From assembly GCA_030617815.1 (NCBI GenBank), contig JAUWUS010000004.1:1-64000 (forward strand): a stretch of DNA of 64,000 nucleotides, given 5' to 3'. Within the stretch, counting starts at the first letter, position 1; each line of letters opens with the position of its first letter. This DNA comes from Gammaproteobacteria bacterium. Lineage in GTDB: Bacteria > Pseudomonadota > Gammaproteobacteria > UBA6429 > Thiohalophilaceae. Position numbers and translations under genes: made by a program. The notes under the pieces are model-generated. The model had not been told where the DNA came from. It worked only from the letters and a program-made list of their open reading frames with translations, and ran no database searches. Positions 47,496 to 57,734 of this stretch are shown one piece after another.

Positions 47496-48715
47496 GGTTT
47501 GTTTCTGTAATTATAGTGTTTTTATTTTTAACGGCTTGTGGCAGTTCACCTTCACCATTATTACCGCCTGTAGAGTTAACGCCTTTAAATAACAAAATAA
47601 ATATTTCCCGGAAATGGGGCTTTATTGTGGGTGAAGGTGTAGGTGATTTTTATTTAAAACTGAAGCCGGCTATTAATAGAAATACAGGATATATTATTGA
47701 TTATAAAGGACACCTGGAAGTATTTGCTGTTAATAGCGGCGAAATGATTTGGCAAACTGATTTAAATTTACCCGCATCAGGGGGCGTGACTTTTTCTAAT
47801 GGAAAATTGTTTTTTGGAACGAGCAAAGGTGAAGTTGTTGCTCTTGATGTATCGCACCAAGATACGTCTGCAGATAATAAAAATGTAAAAGAATTATGGC
47901 GTGTACAATTAAGCAGTGAAATATTGTCTCGCCCGGCAATTGCAAAAGGCATTCTTGTTGTTAAAACTATTGATGGTCGTGTTTATGGGCTGAATGTTGA
48001 TAGTGGTCAGCAAAGCTGGGTATATGACCGTTCAGTACCGCGTTTAACTTTACGTGGCAATAGCACCCCGTTAATTAGTAATGATATTGTTATTACTGCT
48101 TCTGATAGTGGTAAGCTTTCAGCTATAAGTTTAAAACACGGTAAGTTACTGTGGGAAACAACGATTGCAGTTGCTAAAGGAAGAAATCAGTTAGAACGTG
48201 TTATTGATATGGATATTGATCCTGTTATTGTTGATGATGTTATTTATGTTGCCGGTTATCAAGGACGTGTTGCAGCAGTAAAAATAGGTTCAGGTCAATT
48301 AATATGGGGACGTGATTTTTCAAGTTATTCAGGTCTTTATGTTGATGCATTTCGTGTTTATATAACGGATGCCGCGGGACAAGTCTGGGCATTGAATCGT
48401 TATAATGGTTCGACTTTGTGGCGTCAGGATAAATTATTACGCCGTCGTCTGACCGCACCAGAAGCTTACAGTAACTATATTGTTGTAGGTGACTATGATG
48501 GTTATTTACATTGGTTAAATCGGGAAGATGGTAAAATAATTGCAAGAAATAAGGTCAATGATGATGATTATGATGACGAACGTGACTTAGAAGAATCAGA
48601 ATTTATTTATAGTAAGAATAACAATATTCTGATTCGACCATTGCTGACTAATGATTTTTTACTTTCACTGGATCGTACTGGTCATTTAGTTGCTTTTCAG
48701 ATTGAGAAGAACTAA
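47492..48715 (+). CDS. bamB: Outer membrane assembly lipoprotein BamB
   Basis: BAM complex lipoprotein with an eight-bladed PQQ-type beta-propeller. It is 407 residues; lipobox FLTAC (Cys16). Blade motifs include YIIDYKGHLEVFAVNSGEM, VYGLNVDSGQQSWVYD and AAVKIGSGQLIWGRDFSSY. It lies between yfgM and der as usual. A Glu/Asp-rich loop DDDYDDERDLEESE near the C-terminus is longer than I expect for the family. Confidence 0.95.
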   Translation: MRFVSVIIVFLFLTACGSSPSPLLPPVELTPLNNKINISRKWGFIVGEGVGDFYLKLKPAINRNTGYIIDYKGHLEVFAVNSGEMIWQTDLNLPASGGVTFSNGKLFFGTSKGEVVALDVSHQDTSADNKNVKELWRVQLSSEILSRPAIAKGILVVKTIDGRVYGLNVDSGQQSWVYDRSVPRLTLRGNSTPLISNDIVITASDSGKLSAISLKHGKLLWETTIAVAKGRNQLERVIDMDIDPVIVDDVIYVAGYQGRVAAVKIGSGQLIWGRDFSSYSGLYVDAFRVYITDAAGQVWALNRYNGSTLWRQDKLLRRRLTAPEAYSNYIVVGDYDGYLHWLNREDGKIIARNKVNDDDYDDERDLEESEFIYSKNNNILIRPLLTNDFLLSLDRTGHLVAFQIEKN

Positions 48716-48721
48716 TTAATA

Positions 48722-50107
48722 ATGAAACCGGTAATTGCATTAGTTGGACGGCCCAATGTCGGCAAATCAACACTGTTTAATCGTTTGACGCGTACTCGTG
48801 ATGCACTGGTTGTTGATCAACCGGGTATGACGCGTGATCGGAAATACGGTGATGGAAAATTAGGTGATATTCCTTACATTGTTATCGATACCGGCGGTTT
48901 AAGTGGTGAAGTAGAAGGTATTGATGGTTTAATGGCTCAACAATCCTGGTTGGCTGTTGAAGAAGCAAATATTATTTTATTTATGACGGATGCCCATGAT
49001 GGTTTAACCGCAATGGATGAAGAAATTGCAAAACGTCTGCGCAATACAGGCAAGAACGTTATCCTTGTAGTAAATAAAATCGATGGTTTTCACGCGGAAG
49101 TTGTTGTTGCTGAGTTTTTTGCTTTGGGTTTAGGTGAACCTAAAGGTATTGCGGCTTCACAAGGCCGTGGAGTAACCGCTCTTATTGAATCAACCCTTGC
49201 TGATCTCCCTGAATTTGAAGTTGAGTCAGGTGTTGCTGCAGGAATTAAAATTGCTATTGTGGGCAGGCCAAATGTTGGTAAGTCAACATTAGTGAATCGT
49301 ATTTTAGGTGAAGAGCGGGTTGTTGCGTACGATCAACCGGGTACGACACGCGATAGTATTTATCTTCCTTTTGAACGTGACGGGCAACAATATACCATTA
49401 TTGATACTGCCGGAGTAAGACGGCGGGGTAAGGTAAAAGAACTTACTGAAAAATATAGTGTTATTAAAGCATTGCAGGCTATTCAGGATGCTCATGTGGT
49501 TATTATGGTGTTAGATGCACAAGATACGATCAGTGAGCAAGATGTAACATTATTGGGTTACATCATGGATGCAGGCCGAGCTCTTGTCATCGCTATTAAT
49601 AAATGGGATGGACTTGATCAGGAGCAAAAAGAAAAAATAAAAACGGAGCTTGATTACAAATTACCATTTTTAAGTTTTGCTCGTAAAAAATATATTTCAG
49701 CATTACATGGATCAGGTGTTGGCGATTTATTTGGCTATGTACAAACGGCATATAATTCTGCAATGGCGGAGTTTTCCACACCAAAACTTACCCGGTTACT
49801 GGAATATTTAGTACAACAACATCAACCACCGATTGTAAAAGGGCATCGAATTAAACTTCGTTATGCGCATCAGGGCGGCAAGAATCCACCTATTATTGTT
49901 ATTCACGGAAATCAAACAGAGAATGTGCCTGCCAGTTATCGACGTTATTTATTCAATGCTTTTCTTAAACGTTTAAATTTACACGGTACGCCGATTCGTA
50001 TTGAATTTAAAACTGGTGATAATCCGTTCAAAGATAGGAAGAATAAGAACAATCTTACTAGACGACAGCAGGTTAAGAGAAGACGTATGATGAAACACGT
50101 AAAATAG
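48722..50107 (+). CDS. der: Ribosome biogenesis GTPase Der
   Basis: Two-domain GTPase required for 50S maturation. It is 461 residues. Two complete G domains each have GRPNVGKST (residues about 8 and 180), G3 DTGG/DTAG, and NKxD (NKID, NKWD). A KH-like domain and a basic tail ([10 protein letters not shown]) end the protein. It is last in the ndk-to-der cluster; a repeat element follows. Confidence 0.97.
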   Translation: MKPVIALVGRPNVGKSTLFNRLTRTRDALVVDQPGMTRDRKYGDGKLGDIPYIVIDTGGLSGEVEGIDGLMAQQSWLAVEEANIILFMTDAHDGLTAMDEEIAKRLRNTGKNVILVVNKIDGFHAEVVVAEFFALGLGEPKGIAASQGRGVTALIESTLADLPEFEVESGVAAGIKIAIVGRPNVGKSTLVNRILGEERVVAYDQPGTTRDSIYLPFERDGQQYTIIDTAGVRRRGKVKELTEKYSVIKALQAIQDAHVVIMVLDAQDTISEQDVTLLGYIMDAGRALVIAINKWDGLDQEQKEKIKTELDYKLPFLSFARKKYISALHGSGVGDLFGYVQTAYNSAMAEFSTPKLTRLLEYLVQQHQPPIVKGHRIKLRYAHQGGKNPPIIVIHGNQTENVPASYRRYLFNAFLKRLNLHGTPIRIEFKTGDNPFKDRKNKNNLTRRQQVKRRRMMKHVK

Positions 50108-50130
50108 ACCATTGCACGAATAGCGAGAAA

Positions 50131-50233
50131 CTGGATAACTGCGTTTACCCTCCATAATAATTTTATGAGGGGCATTACAAAAACATCTTCAAAATGCTCA
50201 TGTACTATTATTGCTGGTGAAATGATTATCCAG
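50131..50233. repeat. Palindromic repeat family, copy D (degenerate)
   Basis: A 103-base element bounded by CTGGATAA / TTATCCAG. It keeps ACTGCGTT and TCAAAATGCTCATGTAC from the family, but the right internal blocks are lost. It contains a local hairpin CCCTC ... GAGGG. It lies between der and the convergent hypothetical gene at 50271. Confidence 0.7.
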
Positions 50234-50270
50234 ATTGTTTTTCAGATGAAAAATAAAGAGTATCCATATT

Positions 50271-50471
50271 TTAATTTATTTTTATTAATGAGTTTTTCCA
50301 GTCAGGATTGGCTTTAGATTGTTTTAATTTCATCCTTACACCAATTTCGTTCTCATACCAGCCATCACTAAATTCAAGTGGTTCAACACTGTATCCCCAC
50401 CATGCTCCATCTGCGTCTTGTGCTTTCCATTTAACCCAGTTGGGAAGATTGATACTATTTTTTGGAGGCAT
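50271..50471 (-). CDS. Small conserved hypothetical protein, 66 residues
   Basis: Unknown function. The sequence is Trp-rich and globular-looking (LPNWVKWKAQDADGAWWGY, then FSDGWYENEIGVRMKL), without a signal peptide or membrane helix. Its ATG lies 17 bases inside the end of the M23 peptidase gene, so translation is probably coupled. Short Trp-rich proteins of this kind occur as uncharacterised chromosomal and phage-associated families; I cannot place it further. Confidence 0.6.
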   Translation of the reverse strand: MPPKNSINLPNWVKWKAQDADGAWWGYSVEPLEFSDGWYENEIGVRMKLKQSKANPDWKNSLIKIN

Positions 50472-51300
50472 TCGTATTTATAAATAATTTAGGGTCTATT
50501 TTTGTATTATTTAAACTGACTACCCAATGCAAATGAGGACCGCTTACTCTGCCGGTCATGCCGACAGTACCTATGGTTTGTCCTTGTGCAAGTTGTTGAC
50601 CCGCTTTGACTTGTGTTTTATTGAGGTGGCAGTACATTGTCACTAAACCCTGACCGTGATCAATAAACACAGTGTTACCCGTGAAAAAATACGAACCGGT
50701 GCGTATCACGTTTCCTTTTGCAGGTGATGTAATGAATGTCCCGGTTGGAGCTGCTATATCAAGTCCTGTATGTCGACGAATACGCTTTTGTTTATTATAA
50801 ATACGTTTTAAACCAAACGGGCTACTAAATCGCCCAATTACAGGGAGTGTAAAATTTGTTTGCACATCAATGTTTTCTGTCCACGTTTTTAGTGCCGCAA
50901 CAATCAATGGTTTTTCTTTGTAATGACGTTCAATATCTTTTTTTGTTGGTGACACCATACGTTTATTTGTTATTGTTATATGGCGTGTTTCATAATTTTT
51001 ATTGGCTACTGAAAAATATTGATACTTCTTCTTTCCCATAGCATTAATTATTTGTATTTTATGGGTGCCGGTTTTTATTTTTAGCGGTAAGCCAATCACT
51101 GCTTGCCAGGTATTATTTATTTTTCGCGTTAGAATACGTTTTTTCCCATAGAAAACTTTTTCTTGTTCGTTGAAATCAGATTTTAAATCAACAATTGCAA
51201 TGCCACCTGGAACGGGGGCTGCAACAGGAAAGGTTTCTGCTGTTGCCAACTTGAATGTGACTAATCCGAAAAATGAAATAAACAGTATATTTTTAATCAT
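50455..51300 (-). CDS. M23 family metallopeptidase (LytM/murein hydrolase-like)
   Basis: Exported zinc endopeptidase fold acting on peptidoglycan cross-bridges, or a LytM-type activator. It is 281 residues from ATG 51300, which overlaps the xseA stop by 8 bases. The signal peptide ends about KLATA-ET. The C-terminal M23 domain keeps the first His and Asp (RRHTGLDIAAP) and the HLHW motif, so it is probably catalytically active. The N-terminal half is an all-beta region. The xseA-M23 adjacency is common in gammaproteobacteria. Confidence 0.9.
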   Translation of the reverse strand: MIKNILFISFFGLVTFKLATAETFPVAAPVPGGIAIVDLKSDFNEQEKVFYGKKRILTRKINNTWQAVIGLPLKIKTGTHKIQIINAMGKKKYQYFSVANKNYETRHITITNKRMVSPTKKDIERHYKEKPLIVAALKTWTENIDVQTNFTLPVIGRFSSPFGLKRIYNKQKRIRRHTGLDIAAPTGTFITSPAKGNVIRTGSYFFTGNTVFIDHGQGLVTMYCHLNKTQVKAGQQLAQGQTIGTVGMTGRVSGPHLHWVVSLNNTKIDPKLFINTNASKK

Positions 51301-52651
51301 TATTAATTTCTGTAATAGTTGAAAAAACAGAACCTTTTGCAAACTCTGTTTTTATAAGTTGATTTTTTTTAACATTGCGAACATTACGAATAACATGGTT
51401 GTTTTCATCTTTAACAATGGCATAACCCCGTTTTAATGTATGCAAGGGACTTATGGCATCAAGGGTGTAAATAAGATGCTGTAATTTTTTTATTTTTATG
51501 GACATTGTTTGTTTTGCTGCATGTTGAAAACGGTTGTTGATATTTTTATATTGCAGTTGTAATTGCTGAATGCGTTGCAAGGGCGTATGTTGTTGAAGTT
51601 TTACTTCTAGTAAACGAATTTGAGAGCGTGATTTTAACAGCGTATTTTTTACACTTCGAACATTTCGCTGATTCAACTCATTGAGTTTATTTTTAAATAT
51701 TTGCAATTGATCTTTAGGGTGCCGAATTCGTTTGTTTAACCAGTCTGTTTTTTGTTGTTTTTGTTGCAGGTTTTGCCGCATTAAATAAATCAGGCGTGAT
51801 TCAAAAGAGGCGAATTGTTGCAGTAGTTGACGACGATCCGGACTGATTAATTCAGCAGCAGCAGTGGGCGTTGCTGCACGCTTATCGGCAACAAAATCTG
51901 CTATAGTAAAATCGACTTCATGACCAATGCCGGTAATAATCGGAATATCCGAGTTGTAAATTGCACGAGCGACAACTTCTTCATTAAATTCCCACAAGTC
52001 TTCTAATGCACCACCGCCCCGTGCAATGATCAGCACATCGATTTCTTTTCGTTCATTGGCTTTAGTAATGGCGGCAGCAATTTTATTACTTGCCCCTTTG
52101 CCTTGTACCGGGACAGGATAAACAATCGTTTTGTGCATTGGAAAGCGACGTTGTAAGGTTGTTAAAATATCGTGTATGGCAGCGCCTGTTGCTGACGTTA
52201 CAATACCAACGCGTGTTACGTTTTCTGGTATATTTTTTTTATGCGCGGTATCAAATAAGCCTTCAGTTGCAAGTTTGTTTTTTAGTAATTCAAACTGCCT
52301 TCTTAATGCGCCATCACCCGCTTCTTCCATGTGCTCAATAATGAGTTGATAATCACCACGGGGCTCATAAAGCCCAATCCTGGCCCGGACTAATACTTGT
52401 TTACCGTTTGCGGGGAGGACTTTAACGAGTTGGTTACGATTTTTAAACATTGCACATTTTACTTGTGCCGCTTCATCTTTTAGTGAGAAATACCAATGTC
52501 CGGAAGCAGGGCGTGCAAAATTTGATAGCTCAGCTTCAATCCACAACAGAGGGAAGCCTGTTTCTAATACAGTGCGGACTTCTCGATTTAACCGTGAAAC
52601 GGTATAAATATCGCGACTATTTGAAATATTGGCAGAAGTATCCGTCATCAT
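51293..52651 (-). CDS. xseA: Exodeoxyribonuclease VII large subunit
   Basis: Catalytic subunit of exonuclease VII; its small subunit is xseB at 3908. It is 452 residues from ATG 52651 (MMTDTS); a TTG five codons earlier is possible but unlike the family. The N-terminal OB fold has LWIEAELSNFARPASGHWYFSLKD. The catalytic core includes VGIVTSATGAAIHDI and IITGIGHEVDFTIADFVAD, and a long coiled coil follows. No clear ribosome site is seen. Confidence 0.96.
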   Translation of the reverse strand: MMTDTSANISNSRDIYTVSRLNREVRTVLETGFPLLWIEAELSNFARPASGHWYFSLKDEAAQVKCAMFKNRNQLVKVLPANGKQVLVRARIGLYEPRGDYQLIIEHMEEAGDGALRRQFELLKNKLATEGLFDTAHKKNIPENVTRVGIVTSATGAAIHDILTTLQRRFPMHKTIVYPVPVQGKGASNKIAAAITKANERKEIDVLIIARGGGALEDLWEFNEEVVARAIYNSDIPIITGIGHEVDFTIADFVADKRAATPTAAAELISPDRRQLLQQFASFESRLIYLMRQNLQQKQQKTDWLNKRIRHPKDQLQIFKNKLNELNQRNVRSVKNTLLKSRSQIRLLEVKLQQHTPLQRIQQLQLQYKNINNRFQHAAKQTMSIKIKKLQHLIYTLDAISPLHTLKRGYAIVKDENNHVIRNVRNVKKNQLIKTEFAKGSVFSTITEINND

Positions 52652-52705
52652 TGAATGATAAAGCAAAGTGAAAAATTATAAGAGGTTTTTTCGACAAAAA
52701 TGAGG

Positions 52706-52738
52706 CAAAAAAAAGCCGGGATAATCCCGACTTTTTTA
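52706..52738 (-). terminator. Terminator after the small lipoprotein gene
   Basis: Near-perfect stem AGCCGGGAT / ATCCCGACT flanked by A and T runs. It is bidirectional in form and separates the lipoprotein gene from xseA on the minus strand. Confidence 0.9.
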
Positions 52739-52764
52739 ATAAACCTGTTGTTATCTAATTGTTA

Positions 52765-53073
52765 TTAGAGACGAGGTTTAACATTTTTTTGTGCCTTGGC
52801 TTGAGCAACAGCATTCTTAGCTTGTCTTTCAGCTTTGCCAGCTAATTTAACGGCTTTATCGTAGTTACCTGCGCCTTTTGCTTTACGGGCTTTTTTCAAA
52901 ACTTTGCCAGTATCACGCCATTCAACGTACATTTTTTTAGCTTTAACATTTGCTGCCATTGCAGATTTTAATGCCATATTAGCGTCACTAAGTGATTTAG
53001 TTTGTGCTGTTCCACAAGCGGCTAAAGACAGCGCCAATGCACAAGCTACTGCAAGCTTAATAATTGTTTTCAT
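52765..53073 (-). CDS. Small lipoprotein, possible SoxXA-binding (SoxK/SAXB)-like
   Basis: Exported lipoprotein of 102 residues: signal peptide with lipobox SLAAC (Cys20). The mature part is almost entirely helical and Lys/Ala-rich. The central WRDTGKVLKKARKAKGAGNY and the C-terminal KAVKLAGKAERQAKNAVAQA resemble what I recall of SoxXA-binding proteins, which help thiosulfate oxidation. No sox gene lies nearby, so this is a tentative match. A structural Lpp-like lipoprotein is the alternative. It has its own terminator. Confidence 0.6.
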   Translation of the reverse strand: MKTIIKLAVACALALSLAACGTAQTKSLSDANMALKSAMAANVKAKKMYVEWRDTGKVLKKARKAKGAGNYDKAVKLAGKAERQAKNAVAQAKAQKNVKPRL

Positions 53074-53294
53074 GTTGCTCCTCCAAAAGGAATTTAAATT
53101 AATACGACATCTTTATCTGATCATAAAAATTAGAATATAATCAAATCATTATGAAGTTAGGTGGTCAATTTTTAAGTGGGTATATTCCCGTGACCTGTAT
53201 CCATTATGCGTATTGTGTCCCTTCTTGGCAACTGTCTGGAGCGATAAAATTTGATAAATATGCACCTGATTTTATGATTAATTATTAGTAGGCA

Positions 53295-53323
53295 TTTACC
53301 AAATTCCAAAAAATCTTTATAAT
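53295..53323 (+). promoter_or_regulatory. guaB promoter
   Basis: -35 TTTACC (53295-53300), 17-base spacer and consensus -10 TATAAT (53318-53323), followed by GC-containing TCGGCG. The guaB start is 35 bases further. Confidence 0.7.
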
Positions 53324-53358
53324 TCGGCGTTTTACGCCACTCTTGGAAGCCTTTGATT

Positions 53359-54822
53359 ATGCTACGAATCGCTCAGGAAGCCCTTACTTTTGATGATGTT
53401 TTACTTTTGCCCGCCCATTCGGTGGTTTTACCGAAAGAAGTGCAGTTAAAAACGCGCCTGACCAAAGATATTGAGCTCAATATTCCGCTTATTTCCGCGG
53501 CAATGGATACGGTGACTGAAGCACGGCTGGCCATTACTATGGCGCAAGAGGGCGGTATTGGCATTATTCACAAAAATATGGATTACAAGGCGCAGGCTGA
53601 GCATGTTCGCCAGGTAAAAAAATATGAAAGTGGGGTCATCAAGGATCCTTTAACGGTAAGTCCTGAAACCAGTATTCGAGATGTTATTGAATTAACTTAC
53701 GCAGAAAATATTTCCGGCGTCCCTGTCGTGAGTGAAGATGAGCTGGTGGGTATCGTGACCAGCCGTGATTTGCGCTTTGAGACCCAGTTTGATAACCCTG
53801 TTTCTAGCGTTATGACGCAAAAAGAGCATTTGGTGACGGTTAAGGAAGGTGCTCCAAAGGATGAAATCCTGACCTTATTACACGAAAACAGAATAGAAAA
53901 AGTCCTTGTTGTTGACGATAATTTTCATCTTCGCGGCCTTGTTACAGTAAAAGATATTCAAAAAGCATCTGAATACCCTAATGCTTGTAAGGACAACCAG
54001 GGGCGATTACGTGTGGGTGCCGCGGTGGGTGTTGGCGCAGGTACCGAAGAACGAGTCACCGCACTGGCTGAAGCTGGCGTTGACGTCATTATTGTTGATA
54101 CAGCACATGGCCATTCACAAGGTGTACTTGATCGTGTTGCCTGGGTGAAGAAAAACTTCCCTGAGGTACAGGTTATTGGTGGCAATATTGCGACTGCAGC
54201 AGCAGCAAAAGCACTGGCAAAAGCCGGAGCAGATGCAGTAAAAGTGGGCATTGGTCCAGGCTCAATTTGCACAACGCGTATTGTATCGGGTGTGGGTGTA
54301 CCTCAAATTACAGCGGTGTCGAATGCGGTTGAAGCACTTGAAGGTACCGGTATTCCGGTTATTGCCGATGGTGGCATTCGTTATTCTGGTGATATTGCAA
54401 AAGCGTTAGTTGCCGGGGCGCATTCAATTATGATTGGTTCGATGTTTGCTGGTACAGAAGAATCACCCGGTGAAGTTGAGCTGTATCAGGGGCGTTCTTA
54501 TAAATCTTACCGTGGTATGGGGTCATTGGGTGCAATGACGACACGTCATGGTTCAAGTGATCGTTATTTTCAGGAAGGCAGCGAAGCGGACAAATTAGTG
54601 CCAGAAGGCATTGAAGGCCGAGTGCCATTTAAAGGTTCATTGTCACCCGTCATAAATCAGTTGCTTGGCGGTATTCGTTCCAGCATGGGATATACCGGTT
54701 GCGCAACGATTGATGACATGCGAACTAAACCTGAATTTGTGCGTGTCACTAATGCTGGTATGGCAGAAAGTCATGTCCATGATGTGACGATTACCAAAGA
54801 AGCGCCGAATTACCGCGTGTAG
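53359..54822 (+). CDS. guaB: IMP dehydrogenase
   Basis: NAD-dependent oxidation of IMP to XMP, first step to GMP. It is 487 residues from ATG 53359 ([19 protein letters not shown]); a TTG two codons earlier is ignored. CBS domains occupy about 93-205, and the catalytic loop [17 protein letters not shown] has the active Cys. Separated from guaA by a kinase gene on the other strand. Confidence 0.98.
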   Translation: MLRIAQEALTFDDVLLLPAHSVVLPKEVQLKTRLTKDIELNIPLISAAMDTVTEARLAITMAQEGGIGIIHKNMDYKAQAEHVRQVKKYESGVIKDPLTVSPETSIRDVIELTYAENISGVPVVSEDELVGIVTSRDLRFETQFDNPVSSVMTQKEHLVTVKEGAPKDEILTLLHENRIEKVLVVDDNFHLRGLVTVKDIQKASEYPNACKDNQGRLRVGAAVGVGAGTEERVTALAEAGVDVIIVDTAHGHSQGVLDRVAWVKKNFPEVQVIGGNIATAAAAKALAKAGADAVKVGIGPGSICTTRIVSGVGVPQITAVSNAVEALEGTGIPVIADGGIRYSGDIAKALVAGAHSIMIGSMFAGTEESPGEVELYQGRSYKSYRGMGSLGAMTTRHGSSDRYFQEGSEADKLVPEGIEGRVPFKGSLSPVINQLLGGIRSSMGYTGCATIDDMRTKPEFVRVTNAGMAESHVHDVTITKEAPNYRV

Positions 54823-54859
54823 ATATTGATGTGTCTTTCGCTGTGAGAAAAAATCACTG

Positions 54860-57424
54860 TTAGTTTTGCACTGAAAACGATTTAGATATTAAAACTCTAT
54901 TCTTGAGTTTTAATTCAAGCTTGTAATGATCATTGGTAAAATATTTTGTTGATAAATTTACTTCAAAAAAGTGTTCGCCGAACTGACTGCTTATAACAAC
55001 GGGTTTTTGTGCGATTTTTCTTCCGTTGTTGTTAAATAAAGTTGCATCCAGCCAGGTTGTTTTTGGGTCAAAATTTATAAAATTAAAGCCAATATATAAT
55101 GTTTGTTTAAGTTGTAATATTGCATTAGCTGAATTTTTTGTTATCAAATTATTTACTGGTGAGTCGCTTAGTTTCATGGTCTCAATTTTGGGAGCAAGCT
55201 GGTCCAAAGCATCATTAAGTTTTAATTGCACGTTTGCTAATAAGGATGACTTACCATAACGTTGTATTGCTGCCTGCAAATAGTCTTCTGAATTTTTCAG
55301 TTCGCCTTTATGAATTAAGGCAATAATATTTTTTGCAAGTTGTTGGTGAATGGTTTTTAATCCGGCTTTTGCCTGTAAGTTATCCTTTTCTTTTTCAAGA
55401 ATTTTTGTGTAAAGGTCATAGGCATTATAAGCTCGCGGTCTGATTAGTTGACCTTCTGTTTGATATTTTTCGGCTTGTTTAAAGAGAGATACAACATTTT
55501 TATTGTGTTTGATTCTGTCTTTTAAATCTTTGCGTTTTTGTATTAGCTTGGGATCATTTAATGCAGCAATACCTTCTTCAACCATAAGTACTGCATTGTG
55601 TATGTTGCCTTGCTGTTGTAGTTGAGTGGTTTTTTCAAGATATGATTCAACTATTTTATTAATGAAGTTTTTTGCATCTTCATTACCAGGAGCAAGTATT
55701 AATACTTTATTAATTTCATCAAGTGCATTTCTATTAATGGGTTTACTTAGTGCACCAGCCTTAAAATAGTTTTCTGCTGTAACTAAGTGGCCATTAATGC
55801 GTTCCAGGAAGGCAACCTTTTTTTCTAAACGAATAAAACGTTTATTTTGAACTGCTTGCGGAAAACTTTGCTTCATTGTATTAATAAGCTGGCGTGCCTG
55901 AGCGGCATCCTCAGTAGCAAAAGCCAGGCGAATTTGTTTGATATACCACTGCTTTAACTCTTTTAATCCTTCTTGTGCAACAGCATCATCTTTGGATTGT
56001 AAAAGCATTTCTTTATAAATAGTTGCAAGCTGAGTGGCATTTTCAGGATTGTTTTCCAGACCTTCTTTTAATAAAGTAATCTTGTCTTTTTTAGGTGTTT
56101 TTATTGCTGCTTGTGTTTCAGAGCTGATTAGTTGAGCTGTATCATTTCCTTCTATTAAATTATTCTGTGCATTTTGTGCTGTAGCCAGCTTGTTTTGTTC
56201 TGCCGCAATCAGTACTGCTGCCTTCGCTTGTTTAAGTTTTTCTTTTTCAAGCCAGTATTGATTATATGATTGCGGAAACAGGTTGGGGAATATTTCTACA
56301 ATTTTTGGTAAAGCTGTATAACCCCAGTATTGTGTGAGTTCTTTTTGTTTTTCGTTGCCTGCCCAAACTAGTGTGGTTATCAATAATAAAAAGAGTAGAT
56401 TTCTTCTGCGGTTACTTTTTTTACTCACCTCTGGATTTGTATCGTCGGGGTTTTCAGTTAAAACTGTTTTTTTACTACTCGAAGGGAATACAATATCAGG
56501 TATTTTTCTTTTGTTGCTGATGACAGCATCGCTAACATCAGCAATATCACCGATTTGGGTTGCCGCATCATGATTAGCACCAGTTTGTTTAAAAATAACC
56601 GCTTGTGTATCAATATTTTCAAGTTGTTCATCTGTTATTTTATCTAAAGCCGCAACAATATCAGCTGCTTTTTGATAACGGTGTTCGGGTTGTTTAGATA
56701 AGCAGTGATTAACAATTGGTTGAAATATTTCAAGCCCGCCAGGTAATAAAGGAATGGGGGCGGTAAGATGTTTAATACCCACTGCAACAGCTGAGTCTGC
56801 ATCAAAGGGCAAATGACCTGCGAGTAACTGATATAAAACAATGCCGAGGCTGTAAATATCAGAACGGTGGTCAACTTTAAGCCCTTTTGTTTGTTCTGGA
56901 CTCATAAAATGTGGCGTACCAATGGCTTTGCCTGTTTGTGTCATGCCATGAGTAACATCATCACCATGAGCAATACCAAAATCCATCAGGATAACGCGGT
57001 TATCTGTTTTATGAATCATGATATTTTCAGGTTTGATATCGCGGTGAACAACACCTTTATTACCGGCAAAATCCAGCGCACGTGCTACGTCTTTAACAAT
57101 GCGCAAAGCTTCTTTTCGTGAGATGTCATCTTTTAGTTGCCGAAGATCTTCGCCGGGAATGTATTCCATCGACATGTAGTTGTATTTTCCATGCTTGCCA
57201 GCATCAAATACAGTCACAATATTGGGATGATTTAACTGGCTAACAATACGTGCTTCACGTAAAAAACGTTTTGAGAATTCTTCATCATCGGCAAGGTGAG
57301 GCGAAAGCACTTTTAAGGCCACTTCACGGCCGAAACTTTCCTGAATGGCTAAATAGACATGCGCCATACCGCCGTGCCCGAGTTCACGCTGGATTTTATA
57401 GCCAGGTATTTCAAGTTTAGCCAC
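54860..57424 (-). CDS. Membrane Ser/Thr protein kinase with helical-repeat C-terminus
   Basis: PknB-type kinase of 854 residues. Gly-rich loop GHGGMAHV (16-23), Lys38, HRD (127-129) with KPEN, DFG (148-150), and SPE in place of APE (175-177) indicate an active kinase. A Ser/Thr/Lys-rich linker leads to one transmembrane helix at about 341-356. The outer part (about 500 residues) is helical and TPR-like, rich in Lys, Gln and Ala, ending in a beta-rich segment with WLDATLFNNNGRKIA. PASTA repeats are absent. It lies between guaB and guaA, convergent with guaB and divergent from guaA. Substrates are unknown. Confidence 0.9.
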   Translation of the reverse strand: MAKLEIPGYKIQRELGHGGMAHVYLAIQESFGREVALKVLSPHLADDEEFSKRFLREARIVSQLNHPNIVTVFDAGKHGKYNYMSMEYIPGEDLRQLKDDISRKEALRIVKDVARALDFAGNKGVVHRDIKPENIMIHKTDNRVILMDFGIAHGDDVTHGMTQTGKAIGTPHFMSPEQTKGLKVDHRSDIYSLGIVLYQLLAGHLPFDADSAVAVGIKHLTAPIPLLPGGLEIFQPIVNHCLSKQPEHRYQKAADIVAALDKITDEQLENIDTQAVIFKQTGANHDAATQIGDIADVSDAVISNKRKIPDIVFPSSSKKTVLTENPDDTNPEVSKKSNRRRNLLFLLLITTLVWAGNEKQKELTQYWGYTALPKIVEIFPNLFPQSYNQYWLEKEKLKQAKAAVLIAAEQNKLATAQNAQNNLIEGNDTAQLISSETQAAIKTPKKDKITLLKEGLENNPENATQLATIYKEMLLQSKDDAVAQEGLKELKQWYIKQIRLAFATEDAAQARQLINTMKQSFPQAVQNKRFIRLEKKVAFLERINGHLVTAENYFKAGALSKPINRNALDEINKVLILAPGNEDAKNFINKIVESYLEKTTQLQQQGNIHNAVLMVEEGIAALNDPKLIQKRKDLKDRIKHNKNVVSLFKQAEKYQTEGQLIRPRAYNAYDLYTKILEKEKDNLQAKAGLKTIHQQLAKNIIALIHKGELKNSEDYLQAAIQRYGKSSLLANVQLKLNDALDQLAPKIETMKLSDSPVNNLITKNSANAILQLKQTLYIGFNFINFDPKTTWLDATLFNNNGRKIAQKPVVISSQFGEHFFEVNLSTKYFTNDHYKLELKLKNRVLISKSFSVQN

Positions 57425-57734
57425 GATTACGTCCAGAGGATAAAGTGTTAAGTTTTATTATTATTAGAGTCAATTCCATTTTTATTTCTTATTTAAGTTT
57501 AGGGCATCAGAGCCGCCAGAACTTGGTTTTCGTGTCTGTTCCATTAAATATACAGAGGTTATCGACCAAAGTAGGGAATATATTAGAATTTTGTCTTAAT
57601 TTTTAGACAAATTACCGCATTTTGTGATGCAGTAGAATCTAGTAAAACCTTGATTTTTATTAGGGTTTGCCTGATCATTGGCAGCCTTTTACAGGCTTAA
57701 ACTCAAGCTGCCACAATCAACAGAGAAACCGCAC
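57425..57734. promoter_or_regulatory. Intergenic region between the kinase gene and guaA, with a palindrome
   Basis: 310 bases without a gene, holding the divergent promoters. At 57590-57611, TTTGTCT and AGACAAA face each other across an 8-base AT spacer, a possible operator or short hairpin. I see no match to the PurR operator and no known riboswitch. Confidence 0.4.

Noticed and set aside
57590-57611. Palindrome before guaA considered as a PurR operator
   Set aside because: The sequence does not resemble the ACGCAAACGTTTGCGT consensus.
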